Origin: an uncultured Planktomarina sp.
Lineage (GTDB): Bacteria > Pseudomonadota > Alphaproteobacteria > Rhodobacterales > Rhodobacteraceae
DNA: 64,000 nt
Assembly (NCBI GenBank): GCA_905182535.1
Contig: CAJJBZ010000011.1
Span: 110,440-174,439 of the forward strand
Direction of reading: 5' to 3'
The notes beneath the pieces are model-generated. The model did no database searches, was not told where the DNA came from, and saw only the letters and a list, made by a program, of their open reading frames with translations. Shown in pieces: positions 18,803-31,008 of this stretch. Numbering within the stretch: the stretch's first letter is position 1; each line of letters starts with the position of its first letter. The translations under genes and the position numbers were made by a program.

Positions 18803-20751
18803 GTTTTGGACTGTCCGCTGGTGGAGACGCTATTCCAATCAATCAGCTTTGGTGCAAGATTTTTTTGATCACTTCGTATTTGTTTCCGCACCTCTGCTGG
18901 ATAATGGTCAAGATCTGGCATCTTCCCAGTGAGGGCAAACAGGGTGATGTCGCGTGCTATTGGTGCCGCGACCGAACTACCGCCTCCTCCATGTTCCACA
19001 ACTACAGCCACTGCTACCTTGGGATTGTCATGGGGGGCATAATCTACAAATAAAGCGTGGTCGCGTTTTTTCCAAGGCAGGTCTTCGTTGCGGATCACGC
19101 CGGTTGCGCGCTCTTCAGCTGTGATGCGCCGAATCTGGGCTGTGCCCGTCTTGCCGGACATTCGTAGGTCTTGGCTGATAATACGTTTGCTAAACGCAGT
19201 GCCAACCTTGCTATTGCTCACGCCAAACATCGCCTTTTGAACTACTGCTAGATGCTCAGGATCCACATCCAACGGCGCACCAGCGCCCAATGCCATTTGC
19301 TCATCATTGATACTTTGGATTAACCTTGGCTGTAGGGCTCGCCCAGTTCCAAGACGAGCAGCCATTACAGCCAGCTGGAGTGGTGAGGCCAAAACATAGC
19401 CTTGACCAATCGAGGCATTCACTGTGTCGCCCAAGAGCCAGTCCTTTCCAAAAGATTTTTTTTTCCATTCACGGGTAGGGGCAACACCGCGGCTCACGGC
19501 GCTAAGGGGCAAATCATGATGCTCTCCTAAGCCAAAGCGTCGCGCCATAGCTGAAATTTTATCAATACCAACCTTTTGGCCAACTTCATAAAAAAATACA
19601 TCACAACTTTGAATGATGCTATCAGCTACATTCATCGTGCCATGACCCCGCCGCTTCCAGCAATGAAACCTATTGTTCGAGATCTCGAAATGCCCAGGGC
19701 AAAAAAAAGTATCTTCAGCGCTGAGTACACCATCTTCAAGTGCGGCTAGCGCCGTCATCATTTTGAAAGTAGAGGCGGGCGCGTAAGTACCCTGCACGGC
19801 CTTAGCGCGTAAGGGGCCAAAAATATCATTGCGTAGACCGCTGTAGTCGTTAGTTGAAATCCCACGTACAAAAAGATTCGGATCAAAACTTGGGCTTGAG
19901 CCAACCGCCAAAAGGTCACCGCTTTCACAGTCAATGACAACCGCACTGGCAGAGAGTCCATCCATGCGCGCCAGAACAAAATTCTGAATTTTACTGTTGA
20001 TGGTCAGCTTGATGGTCGCTCCCTGTTCACCTTCTGCACGTTCCAATTCACGCATCACGCGCCCAACGGCGTTGACCTCAATGCGTTGATGGCCGGCTGA
20101 GCCGCGGAGACTTTGCTCCATCTGGGCTTCCACACCAGTTTTACCCACTTGAAATCGTGGGATTTGCAGTAGGGGATCGCGGTCTTGGGTCCGGTCCAAA
20201 TAGTAATCACTCACCGGCCCTACATAACCAATCACATGGGCTAAATTTTCCTTCTGTGGATAAGTGCGTGACAGCCCGACTTCCGTTAAAATACCAGGCA
20301 GAGCGGGGGAATTGGCGGCCACTTTGGCAAAATCTTCCCATGTTATGTTTTCGGTAATGGTGACAGGCACAAACGCACTACGCTGACCTAGCTCTTTGTG
20401 AGCCTTCTCGAGGTCCTTTGACTCAATAAAAATCAGTTGTTGGAGCTTCGACAATACTGCTTCCACGTCACTGGTATCTTCGCGCACCATAATAACTCGA
20501 TAATTTGGTACATTCTCAGCAATTGCTCGACCTTCTCGGTCAAGCATGATGCCGCGTGCGGGTGGTAGTAAACGCACATTGATGCGATTTTCCTCTGCCA
20601 ACAAACGATATTTCTCGGCTTCCTTAACCTGTAGAAAGCGCATGCGTGCGCCAAGGGCTGCAATAATACCAACTTGGAAACCGGCCACCAGCAAGGTCCG
20701 CCGTGACAGTTGCTGGGAAGATTTTAAGATTTCATTGATATTGTGTTTCAT
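18799..20751 (-). CDS. mrdA: Penicillin-binding protein 2 (MrdA), transpeptidase
   Basis: 650 residues: one N-terminal membrane anchor (LLVAGFQVGIIAALGARMRF), a dimerisation domain, and the transpeptidase domain with the active serine in APASTFKMMTALAAL, the second motif SCD in IIQSCDVFFYE, and KTGTAQ near residue 550. Cross-links lateral-wall peptidoglycan with RodA. Start overlaps the mreD stop by four bases. Confidence 0.96.
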   Translation of the reverse strand: MKHNINEILKSSQQLSRRTLLVAGFQVGIIAALGARMRFLQVKEAEKYRLLAEENRINVRLLPPARGIMLDREGRAIAENVPNYRVIMVREDTSDVEAVLSKLQQLIFIESKDLEKAHKELGQRSAFVPVTITENITWEDFAKVAANSPALPGILTEVGLSRTYPQKENLAHVIGYVGPVSDYYLDRTQDRDPLLQIPRFQVGKTGVEAQMEQSLRGSAGHQRIEVNAVGRVMRELERAEGEQGATIKLTINSKIQNFVLARMDGLSASAVVIDCESGDLLAVGSSPSFDPNLFVRGISTNDYSGLRNDIFGPLRAKAVQGTYAPASTFKMMTALAALEDGVLSAEDTFFCPGHFEISNNRFHCWKRRGHGTMNVADSIIQSCDVFFYEVGQKVGIDKISAMARRFGLGEHHDLPLSAVSRGVAPTREWKKKSFGKDWLLGDTVNASIGQGYVLASPLQLAVMAARLGTGRALQPRLIQSINDEQMALGAGAPLDVDPEHLAVVQKAMFGVSNSKVGTAFSKRIISQDLRMSGKTGTAQIRRITAEERATGVIRNEDLPWKKRDHALFVDYAPHDNPKVAVAVVVEHGGGGSSVAAPIARDITLFALTGKMPDLDHYPAEVRKQIRSDQKNLAPKLIDWNSVSTSGQSKT

Positions 20752-21287
20752 CGTACTGCCTTCGGCGTCTGTTTTTGTAATGTCTGAGACAGTGCGTAGC
20801 GCAGCATTGGTCGAAAAATCCAGATAAAAATTGGATATATCATAACTGTAAGTAAAGCCTGTGAGGCATATAGCTTCAAGTCATGAGTAGGTAAAAAGGT
20901 GAACATCAAAGAGAAGTGATATACAATAAAACTACATGTGATCACGATCGCAACTAATGACCATTCATAAAGGAAAATCAGCTCTCGAAAGCTAAGCGCC
21001 CGCATTCTCAAAAACATGCTGGCACACAGCACGATCAAGGTCCAAAGGCCGGGAGGACGCTGAAGTATTATGTCTGCAAATAAAAAAGCGATTGTTATGA
21101 GGATTGGGCTCATAAGATTTGGCCGCCGCATAACCCAAACAAAAGTGATTACCATTGGAAGGTTTGGCGTGACGAATTGATAGGGGTGGGTCTGGATGGG
21201 TAGGGTTTGAAGCAAGACGACTAAGATGATAATTATCAGATAGGTTAGCCGGAGGCGCAGGATACGCAGAGGTGGATCTTCTATCAT
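20748..21287 (-). CDS. mreD: MreD, rod-shape membrane protein
   Basis: 179 residues, about five helices; RRPNLMSPILITIAFLFADIILQRPPG is typical of MreD. Short overlaps with mreC (ATGA) and mrdA place it in the operon mreB-mreC-mreD-mrdA-rodA. Sequence is poorly conserved in this family, so position supports the call. Confidence 0.9.
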   Translation of the reverse strand: MIEDPPLRILRLRLTYLIIIILVVLLQTLPIQTHPYQFVTPNLPMVITFVWVMRRPNLMSPILITIAFLFADIILQRPPGLWTLIVLCASMFLRMRALSFRELIFLYEWSLVAIVITCSFIVYHFSLMFTFLPTHDLKLYASQALLTVMIYPIFIWIFRPMLRYALSQTLQKQTPKAVR

Positions 21288-22168
21288 TGATTGGACTCTG
21301 GTTTTATGGGCCGCAAGCCGACCAAGCCGCCAGTAGTTGAGATATTTTCACGCGGCTGGTGGCGTATCACCCGTAGAAATTCAAGCCTCTGCATGTCAGC
21401 AGCTAGGCGGACGCGCAGCCTCCCAGATGGAGTTTGGGTGACCTGTCCCACCAATATACCTGACGGGAATACACCGCCGTCACCTGATGTCACAATACGA
21501 TCTCCGGGGTAGACTGTTTCGGAGTTTTCCAAAAATTCAATAGGTGGTCTACTGGTGTTATCGCCCACGACCAAGGCCGTTTGCCCGTTTGATTCAATTT
21601 TTACGGCCACCCGGCTGGAGGTATCTCCCAGCAAAATTACCCTAGATGTACGCTCGCCTACGCCGGCGATGCGGCCCACCAGTCCAATACCATCCATCGC
21701 GGCCCAACCGTTGATAATGCCGTCGCGTTGTCCAACATTTAGGAGCACGGTTTGTCGAAATGGACTACCACTATCGGCTAAAACTACACCTGTGATTTTA
21801 GTAAATTTTGGATCAAGACGCACGTTGTTCAAGTCTAGAAGCCTTGCATTCTCTTGCTCGCGCTGTAGAGCAGCTTCTTTCCAGGCCATCATCTGCTGCA
21901 GTTCGCGTCTTAGGTCTTGGTTTTGTTGATAAATGCGGGTGTAGCTTCTAGCAGAGCGCAGAACATTCATAGCACCGGTAAGAGGTGAGGTGGCCCAAGA
22001 GAAGTTAGGGATCACTTTGTCAATAACTGCCATCCGAACTCGCTCGACCCGAGGGCTGTCGATCCGCCACAATAAGAAAAGCCCGAGCAACAGCACAATC
22101 AACGCACTTAGAATTAACCGACCAAGGGTAGTTGCGTACCGATCTGAAGTGTTGTGATCCCGTGCCAT
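21284..22168 (-). CDS. mreC: MreC, rod-shape scaffold protein
   Basis: 294 residues: one N-terminal helix (LGRLILSALIVLLLGLFLLW), a coiled coil about residues 75-105 (NQDLRRELQQMMAWKEAALQ), and the periplasmic beta-barrel domain with GVVLADSGSPFRQTVLLNVG and GLVGRIAGVGERTSRVILL. Links MreB to PBP2/RodA. Follows mreB after 29 bases. Confidence 0.94.
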   Translation of the reverse strand: MARDHNTSDRYATTLGRLILSALIVLLLGLFLLWRIDSPRVERVRMAVIDKVIPNFSWATSPLTGAMNVLRSARSYTRIYQQNQDLRRELQQMMAWKEAALQREQENARLLDLNNVRLDPKFTKITGVVLADSGSPFRQTVLLNVGQRDGIINGWAAMDGIGLVGRIAGVGERTSRVILLGDTSSRVAVKIESNGQTALVVGDNTSRPPIEFLENSETVYPGDRIVTSGDGGVFPSGILVGQVTQTPSGRLRVRLAADMQRLEFLRVIRHQPRENISTTGGLVGLRPIKPESNQ

Positions 22169-22197
22169 AGGCTCCCCTAAGGGTTTAGAGGGTGGTC

Positions 22198-23253
<1,056 letters not shown>

Positions 23254-23375
23254 TCAATGTCTAAGCTTTTACGTGCTTAGCTTCAAGTAACTATACGATT
23301 TCTATAACCTGTTTCCAAGGGCTTGTGCGGCTGATTCGCGCTCGCAAAGTCCTGAAAAGGGTTAATGGGCGGGGA

Positions 23376-24943
23376 TCAGCCTGCATCTTTATAAGAAACA
23401 GATTTTATGTCCTCGCCTGAGGCTGATTTTTCACGTCGCACAATTAGACGATTCAGTGCGTTTATATATGCTTTTGCTGAGGCGACGACTGTATCGGTGT
23501 CGGCGGATTGCCCTGTTGCAATTTTGCCATCCTCTTCCATGCGTACGTTCACAGTTGCTTGCGCATCGGTCCCTTCGGTCACCGCGTTTACCTGATAAAG
23601 CTGTAACTGTGCTGTATGTGGATACAATTGTTTTACTGCGTTGAAAGTAGCGTCAACAGGGCCGTCTCCAATGGCGGTGACGGCATAGACTTTGCCTTTA
23701 ATCGTCAATTCCAAATTGGCTTCTTGCGGCCCATGAGTGCCGCAGACAACGCGCAGAGATTTAAGGCTTAGGTGATCTGATTGCTCATCTGCGGTGCCCG
23801 CCCGTACCAAGGCGATCAGATCGTCGTCAAACACTTCCTTCTTTCGATCAGCCAAATTTTTGAAGCGTACAAAAACATCGTTTAAGCTGATTATCAGCCA
23901 ATTCAATTCCAAGATCTGTAAGCTTGGAGCGTAAAGCTGCCCTGCCAGAGTGCTTGCCCATTACTAGATTAGTTTCGGACAAACCAACATCTTCTGGTCG
24001 CATAATTTCAAAAGTTTCAGCATTCTTCAGCATTCCATCCTGATGGATACCACTTTCATGCGCAAATGCGTTTTTGCCAACAATCGCTTTATTAAACTGT
24101 ACTGCGAACCCTGAAACGGTTTCAACTCGGCGACTAATTGCCATAATTTTAGTGCTGTCGATCTGCGTGCGGTAGGGCATGATGTCGTTACGTACTTTCA
24201 TGGCCATCACGACCTCTTCTAGAGCCGTGTTGCCAGCGCGCTCCCCCAAGCCATTGATCGTGCATTCAATTTGACGCGCACCTGCATCCACAGCGGCCAA
24301 GGAGTTGGCGGTGGCCATGCCAAGATCGTTGTGGCAATGGGTGGCAAAAATCATTTCTGGGGCGCCGGGCACGTCTTTAATCAAACGCCTGATCAGCTCT
24401 GCGCTTTCTCGGGGCGCAGTATAGCCCACCGTGTCGGGGATATTAATTGTTGTGGCCCCAGCGTTAATAGCGATCTCAATGGTGCGGCACAGGTAATCAT
24501 ATTCTGTACGAGTAGCGTCCATGGGAGACCATTGCACGTTATCGCACAAGTTGCGGGCATGGGTGACCGTGTCGTGTATCCGTTGAGCCATTTCATCTTG
24601 GGTCAAATTTGGAATTGCACGATGCAAGGGGGAGGTGCCAATGAATGTGTGGATGCGTGGCTGACTGGAGTGGCGTACGGCTTCGGCGCAGCGTTCAATA
24701 TCTTTGAAGTTGGCGCGTGCCAAACCACAAATTACAGCATTTTTGCTACGCTTCGATAACTTCTGAAACAGCCTCAAAATCACCTTCGGACGCAATAGGA
24801 AACCCAGCCTCAATGATATCGACGCCCATGTCGTCAAGCATCTCAGCCAATTCGAGCTTTTCTGCATGGTTCATGGTAGCACCGGGACTTTGTTCGCCGT
24901 CACGTAAAGTTGTATCAAAAATGAAAACACGATCTTGGGTCAT
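23376..24943 (-). CDS. leuA: 2-isopropylmalate synthase (LeuA), two frameshifts
   Basis: First committed step of leucine synthesis: acetyl-CoA plus 2-oxoisovalerate. Three frames must be joined. Part 1 begins [20 protein letters not shown]. Near 24755-24759 one extra base breaks it; removing one A gives [19 protein letters not shown]. Part 2 carries the metal site [20 protein letters not shown] and [12 protein letters not shown]. At a run of three A (23881-23883) one base is extra; removing it gives [20 protein letters not shown], leading into the leucine-sensing C-terminal domain ([18 protein letters not shown]). The joined length of about 520 residues is normal. Since leucine synthesis is usually needed, assembly error is more likely than loss. 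Confidence 0.85.
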
Positions 24944-25215
24944 AGGACTAATCTTCTAACTAGGGGGGTTGGTTGGGTTCGGCGCTGGGCTTACGTGAGC
25001 GTCCCGCGCCTAAAAGCACGCTCAGCCTAGGCTAAGTGTTAGAAGTAAGAGCTGATCATACGAATTTCTCATGTTAATAGGTATAGCTGCGAATTTGCAA
25101 ATGGGAAGTAAAAAATTGACTTTGGGGCAGCCAACTATGGCACTAGTTTTCGCTTTTGGATGAAATCTCCTTAGCAAAGCTTGGCGGCGGTATCGCCAAG
25201 CGCTATGTGTGTACT

Positions 25216-25881
25216 ATGAAACGTATATTGATCATAGGAAATTCAGGTGGCATCGGGGCGGCGCTTGAGACGGAATATCTGCGTAAAGGTTGGCTGTGCA
25301 CAGGCCTTGCCCGCCGAGCCCAAGGCCTAGACTTCAACCGGCCTGAAACAATATCTTCTGCGCTGGCTGTCCTAGATGAGACGTTTGCAACAGTGATTAT
25401 CGCCACAGGGGCTTTGACGATTGGTAGCGTAGGTCCAGAAAAAACTATTAGAGCTGTTACTGGGCGGGGTATGGCGGATCAAATGCAAGTCAATGCCATA
25501 GGGCCGGCGCTAATACTCAGTCAGATTGGGCGACTTTTACCCCGTGATCAGCCTGCGCGGGTCGCAGTTTTGTCGGCGCGGGTAGGGTCTATTGGAGACA
25601 ACCGTTTGGGTGGTTGGATTTCCTACCGAGCGGCGAAAGCCGCGCTCAATCAAATAGTACATACTTCTGCGATTGAATTGAGCCGGAGTCATCCGCTTTT
25701 GGCTTGTTTCTCACTGCACCCGGGTACGGTTGAAACTCCGCTCACTAAGCCTTTTGTAGCCAATCATAGCTCTCTTCCCGCTTCGCAAGCCGCAGTAATG
25801 CTGCATGAGGTGATTGAAGCGCGAGAAGCATGCGACACTGGTGAGTTTTTTGATCAAAACGGATTGCGCGTGCCATGGTAA
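25216..25881 (+). CDS. Short-chain dehydrogenase/reductase (CsgA/C-factor-like SDR)
   Basis: 221 residues from the ATG at 25216, where the nucleotide motif starts immediately (ILIIGNSGGIGAAL). Catalytic Ser region VAVLSARVGSIGDN and the YxxxK motif in SYRAAKAALNQ are present, followed by SLHPGTVETPL. The frame is open 20 codons upstream but lacks family similarity there. Substrate unknown. It stands alone on the plus strand and converges with the MORN-repeat gene. Confidence 0.85.
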   Translation: MKRILIIGNSGGIGAALETEYLRKGWLCTGLARRAQGLDFNRPETISSALAVLDETFATVIIATGALTIGSVGPEKTIRAVTGRGMADQMQVNAIGPALILSQIGRLLPRDQPARVAVLSARVGSIGDNRLGGWISYRAAKAALNQIVHTSAIELSRSHPLLACFSLHPGTVETPLTKPFVANHSSLPASQAAVMLHEVIEAREACDTGEFFDQNGLRVPW

Positions 25882-25937
25882 TGCTATGGTAGATCTTACG
25901 TAAGAAAAGCCATGCACTTAGTTACTTATTGTGTGGA

Positions 25938-27347
25938 TTATTCGATCACCTTGGGCTTCAGTGTCCCATCTAGCCAAGTACCGCTTGCAACCGTCCCAGT
26001 AGCATACCGCATTGTGCCGCGCCCTTGTCGTTTACCCTCCAAAAAACTCCCAATATAGACGTCCCCGTTCCCATAGGTGGCTGTGCCCCATCCATGAATT
26101 TCGCCTACACGCCATTCGCCTGCATACTTAAACCCATCCTTCATCTTGATTTGGCCGTGGCCTGAGCGCTGACCTTTTAAAAAACTGCCCACATAGACAG
26201 TGCCATCTCTGTAGGTGGCCTGGCCAGAGCCGTCACGTTTGCCCTCTTTCCAGTTACCTTCATATCGATAAGCTGTCGTCGAAGGTCATGATGCCATAAC
26301 CGTGGTTCTGCGCGTTTTGGAAGCCGCCTTGATAGACCAAGCCATTGGGATAAGTAGCTTTTCCAACTCCATTAATTACCCCGGCCTTCCAGCTACCTTC
26401 ATAGGTGGATCCGTCAAGATAGGTGATGGTACCAATTCCCTGGGCTAAACCTTCTACTAATGCTCCTTGGTAGATTGAGCCGTCTGAGTAGGTGACCACG
26501 CCGTCGCCAGAGATTTGCCCCTTCTGCCAATCGCCAATGTAATGATAGCCGTCATGGCCACTAAAACTGCCCTGACCTTCACGGTGATCTGCTTGGAAGT
26601 TGCCCTCATAAATGTCGCCATTGGCGTAGATAACTTTTCCTAGGCCATTACGTAAACTATTTATAAAACTTCCTGTAAACTCATCGCCATTGACCTGGGT
26701 CAGAGTACCTTCGCCATTGAGTTTACCGTCTTTCCAAGTCCCCACATAGGTTAGGCCGTCGGGCATTGTCAGGATACCCGTGCCGGTGCGCAGTCCTTTT
26801 TCAATATTGCCTTGATAGACTGCGCCGTCCGAATAGGTGACCGTGCCTTTACCTTGTTTGAGACCATCCACCCAAGAGCCTTCATAGCGATAGCCGTTAT
26901 CGGATGTGAGGACGCCTTGCCCGTGATGCGTTGTAGCGCGAAAGCCGCCCTCATAACGCAATCCGCCCGGATAGGTCGCAACGCCTTGCCCATCAATTTT
27001 GCCCGCAACCCATGTGCCTGTGTAAGTGCCACCATCCGTATACTCTATTGAACCGGTGCCTTCGGGTTTGCCATTGGAAAAACTGCCTTCATAAATTGAG
27101 CCATCAGAAAATTTTGCATTCGCCTTGGCCCAGAAATTTCACCCAATACCCAAGTGCCGGTATATTCATAACCCGAGGGTAAACTATAGGTGCCTTGCCC
27201 ATGTTGTCGGCCGTTTTTGAAAGTGCCTTCATAGAACCCACCATCTTCGTACTGTTTTGACTGAACGCTGGCCGATTGTGAAAATGCGGCTCCTGAAAAA
27301 CCGAGTATTGTAGCCGCCAAAAAAAATGGTGTGATCTTCATGCGCAT
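25938..27347 (-). CDS. Secreted MORN-repeat protein (two frameshifts)
   Basis: Signal peptide (MKITPFFLAATILGFSGAAFSQ) followed almost entirely by about 18-19 MORN repeats of 23 residues (for example GSIYEGSFSNGKPEGTG, GYRYEGSWVDGLKQGKG). Three frames join: a break near 27120-27135 after GTWVLGEIS, and one extra T near 26268-26272, where removal gives DDSYRYEGNWKEGKRDGSG. Joined length is about 470 residues. Repeats ending in W and in F/I/L alternate along the protein, with one slip in phase mid-way. MORN repeats bind lipids or act as scaffolds in some proteins; function here is unknown. Confidence 0.8.
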
Positions 27348-27527
27348 CTAAATTATTAACCCCCAGAAGGTGTTCCAGTGTCGGACTGGATTGATTGTTA
27401 CAGGTGCAAGCCTAATAAACCTGACCAATTAGGGCAACGTCTTTCCACATTTCCTATCCGATTGGGCTTTTGCTTCGGCGGATGTCTGATAGATAAGACG
27501 AGAGTTTTGTTAAGATTGAGCGAGCAT

Positions 27528-29186
27528 ATGATGCAAAAATTTCAGTTAACTATGGCTCAGCTCAACGCAGTTGTTGGTGATATTTCTGGTAATTGCGCGC
27601 AGGCTACGGAGGCTTGGGTTGCCGCAAAAGATGCAGGTTCAGACATGGTTATGCTGCCTGAAATGTTTATTACAGGCTATCAACTGCAGGATTTGGTGCT
27701 AAACCCGCTTTTATTCTGGATGCAATGGCGCAGGTTGAGGCTCTAGCACTAGCCTGTAGCGATGGCCCTGCAATTGGTATTGGCTCGCCATTTTTGGATG
27801 AGTCTGGCCTTTATAATGCCTATTATATTTTAGCCGCTGGATCGATTCAAGCTATTGTTAAAAAGCATATATTGCCAAATCAAGACGTATTTGACGAGGT
27901 TCGTCTCTATCAGAGCGCAGATATCTCAGGGCCCTACCGTGTCGCTGGATTACGTATTGGCACGCCTATCTGTGAAGACGCTTGGCATTCCGAGGTGCCA
28001 GAAGCTTTGGTCGAATCTGGTGCGCAGGTTCTTTTTGTTCCTAATGGGTCTCCCTATGCACGCGGCAAAATGGACGTGCGTATGGCGCATATGGTTGCTC
28101 GGGTTATCGAGACGGGCTTGCCTCTTGTCTACGTGAATATGGTAGGTGGGCAGGATGATCAGGTGTTTGACGGTGGGTCATTCGTGCTTAACCCGGGTGG
28201 GTCTCTAGCTTTGTCACTGCCGCTGTTTGATACTTGCATTGCACATGTCAAATTTGAATCTTCCGAAGATGGATGGTGTGCCTTGCCGGGCACGCGAGCA
28301 CATTGGGCGGAACCTCTTGAGCAAGATTACCATGCCATGGTGTTGTCGCTACGTGATTATGTATACAAAACTGGATTTTCTTCAGTTGTTCTAGGTCTAT
28401 CTGGCGGTATTGATTCGGCCATTGTGGCGACTGTTGCCGCTGATGCGCTGGGTTCGGAGCATGTGCATTGTGTAATGTTGCCATCAGAATATACTAGCCA
28501 AGTCTCTTTGGATGATGCCGCCGCTGTTGCTCACGCCTTGGGCGCCCCTTTACAGACCCTGTCGATCAGCGGACCTCGGGAGGCAATCACGGAAGCCTTA
28601 GCCCCAATTTTTGCCGGCAAGCCTGTCGATTTGACTGAGGAAAACATTCAATCTCGCTTGCGTGGGTTATTGTTGATGGCCATGTCTAACAAGCTGGGGC
28701 ACATGCTTCTGACCACTGGTAATAAATCAGAGGTCGCAGTCGGGTATGCGACTATTTATGGTGATATGGCGGGGGGCTATAACCCGATCAAGGATCTTTA
28801 CAAAACCCGAGTCTTTGATATTTGCCTCTGGCGCAATGCACATCACCGCGATTGGATGATGGGGCCTAAGGACGAAGTGATCGATCCACGTATCATCGAC
28901 AAGCCGCCCAGTGCAGAACTGCGTGAGGACCAAAAAGATGAAGACAGCTTGCCGCCTTATCCAGTCTTGGACGCCATTTTGACGCTTTTGGTGGACGAAG
29001 ACGCCTCGGTTGCAGATTGCGTATCAGCAGGCTTTGATCGCGACATTGTCAAGAAAATTGAACATTTAGTGTATATCCAGCGAATATAAGCGGTTCCAAT
29101 CAGCACCGGGCCCCCGATTATCCCAACGTGCTTTTTGGCTTGATCGTCGCTATCCCATTGCCAACCGCTGGCGGGATAAACGCTGA
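27528..29186 (+). CDS. nadE: Glutamine-dependent NAD+ synthetase (NadE), two frameshifts
   Basis: Final step of NAD synthesis, with a glutaminase domain feeding ammonia. N-terminal nitrilase-like domain: Glu in MVMLPEMFITGY, Lys in VKKHILPNQDVF, Cys in GTPICEDAWHSE. C-terminal synthetase: LGLSGGIDSAIVATVAADAL. One base is missing near 27706-27713; restoring it gives FILDAMAQVEALALAC. One extra C near 29077-29078; removal extends the C-terminus with SEYKRFQSAPGPRLSQRAFW to the TGA at 29184-29186. The repaired length, about 552 residues, matches the family well. Confidence 0.88.
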
Positions 29187-29260
29187 TAAGCTGAAGTCTT
29201 GGTCAATATCTGGACATCATTGCTGCCCTGTGTGTAAAGAAAGCGCAACAGGAGAGCCAT

Positions 29261-30576
29261 ATGACCACCACACGTTTTGCCCCATCCCCTACCGGTTACT
29301 TACATATTGGTAATTTGCGCACTGCGCTGTTTAATTTTTTGATAGCACGCCAGGCGGGTGGAGAATTTATTCTGCGGATTGATGACACAGATCCTGAGCG
29401 TTCTAAGCCGGAATATGTAGATGGTATTAAGCGTGACCTAGAATGGCTGGGCTTACATTGGGACCGGGTCGAGCATCAGTCGGCGCGCTTCGAACGTTAT
29501 GCCGAAGTAGCTGATCAGCTTCGTCATAAAGGCCTGTTTTATGAGTGTTTTGAAACACCATTGGAATTGGACCTCAAGCGCAAAAAACAACTTAATATGG
29601 GAAAACCGCCAGTCTATGACCGTTCGGCGTTGGCCTTGTCAGATGCAGAGCGCGAAGCTTTGAGCATAGAGCGGGCTGGGCATTGGCGGTTTATGCTGGA
29701 CCAATCCCGGATTGAATGGACTGATGGTATTCTGGGTGGTATTTCGATTGATGCTGCGTCGGTCAGTGACCCAGTTCTGATCCGTGGTGATGGTCAAGTT
29801 TTGTACACTTTGGCGTCTATTTGTGATGACACGGATATGGGTGTCACCCATGTCGTGCGGGGCTCGGACCACGTGACAAATACAGCGACCCAAATCCAGA
29901 TGATCCGTGCGATTGGCGGAACTGTACCAAGCTTTTCACACCATTCACTGCTCACGGGTCCTAAAGGTGAGGGTCTGTCAAAACGGCTTGGCTCTCTTGC
30001 ACTGCGCGATATGCGCGACGCGGGTATTCAGCCCATGGCGCTTTTGAGCTATCTGGCCCGCCTTGGCTCATCTGATCCGATCGAGTTGCGTGGTGTGATG
30101 GAGGAGATTATTTCTGGGTTTAATTTGACCAAATTTGGTTCGGCTCCCACAAAATTCGACGAAGCTGACCTAATTCCAATAACTGCTAAATATCTCAAAA
30201 TAATTTCATAGATGTTGCTGAGGAAGTGGCGTTGATTGGTGTGCCTGCGGATAAAGCTGAAGATTTCTGGAATGTCATGCGTACAAACATCTCAACCCTT
30301 AAGGACTTAAAAGGCTGGTGGGAGTTGACCAAAAATGGTGCAATTCCTGAAATTGATCTCGATGATCAAGAGTTCATTGCGCAAGCCATGGCCATGCTGC
30401 CTGAGGGTCCTTTTGACACTACGACGTGGGGTACTTGGACTGCAGAGGTCAAGCAGGCCACTGGCCGCAAGGGTAAGGGCTTGTTTATGCCATTGCGCAA
30501 GGCTTTGACTGGCATGTCGCACGGGCCTGATATGGGCGCGCTTTCTGCCGTTATTCAAAAAATCCCAAGAAAATAA
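29261..30576 (+). CDS. gltX: Glutamyl-tRNA synthetase (GltX), one frameshift
   Basis: Charges tRNA with glutamate. Class I HIGH motif as YLHIGNLRTALFNF at residues 13-26; RIDDTDPERS; KMSKS-type motif as GLSKRLGSLALRDM near 240. The frame ends at 30211, but adding one A to the run of four A at 30197-30200 joins it to the next frame through NNFIDVAEEVALIGVPADKA and the anticodon-binding domain ending MGALSAVIQKIPRK. Joined length about 438 residues. AGGAGAGCC stands before the ATG. Some alphaproteobacteria carry two GltX paralogues; which one this is cannot be told. Confidence 0.9.
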
Positions 30577-31008
30577 TACTCATTTTCAGAGTTATTAGTA
30601 ATTCTTAAGCATTTACAACTCTTCATAAGCGTATTGCCACTCAGGCAATTTTATTACTGCATTCTATGCAGCTGGGATCTGGTGGCGAACAGGCAAGACT
30701 ACGAGTCAAGGCTTTAGCCTTTGGATGACTATCGATGTGTCACATTTAGCTGCCAGGTGTTGATACCCCCCAACACCTTCATATTCTCACGGGTATGTAT
30801 GTAGAAGTGGAATTCTAGGCCCATACTCAAGCCGCTGACATAAGTATGGTGTGGTAGTTTTCCAAAGGTTAGCTATTAGGAGGTAAGCATCTAAGGTATA
30901 TTGAAGCTGTCTCACTTGGCCGCTTGGGTGAAAGATGTTTTTGTAGAAAATAGGGCCAGTCAAATATGTGCTGTGTTGTTCCGCGGTATAGCTTGGCCCT
31001 AGTTGTTT
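30577..31008. other. 432-base convergent intergenic region with hairpins
   Basis: No coding potential seen. It holds two neat hairpins: AAGGC-TTTA-GCCTT near 30707-30720 and AGGTGTTG/CAACACCT at 30755-30778 with an 8-base loop. Neither is followed by a T run, so they are not textbook terminators. The region lies between convergent gltX and cspA. A small RNA is possible but unsupported. Confidence 0.3.

Noticed and set aside
25895..25904. CTTACGTAAG as a terminator
   Set aside because: Only a 10-base palindrome with no loop; too weak to call.
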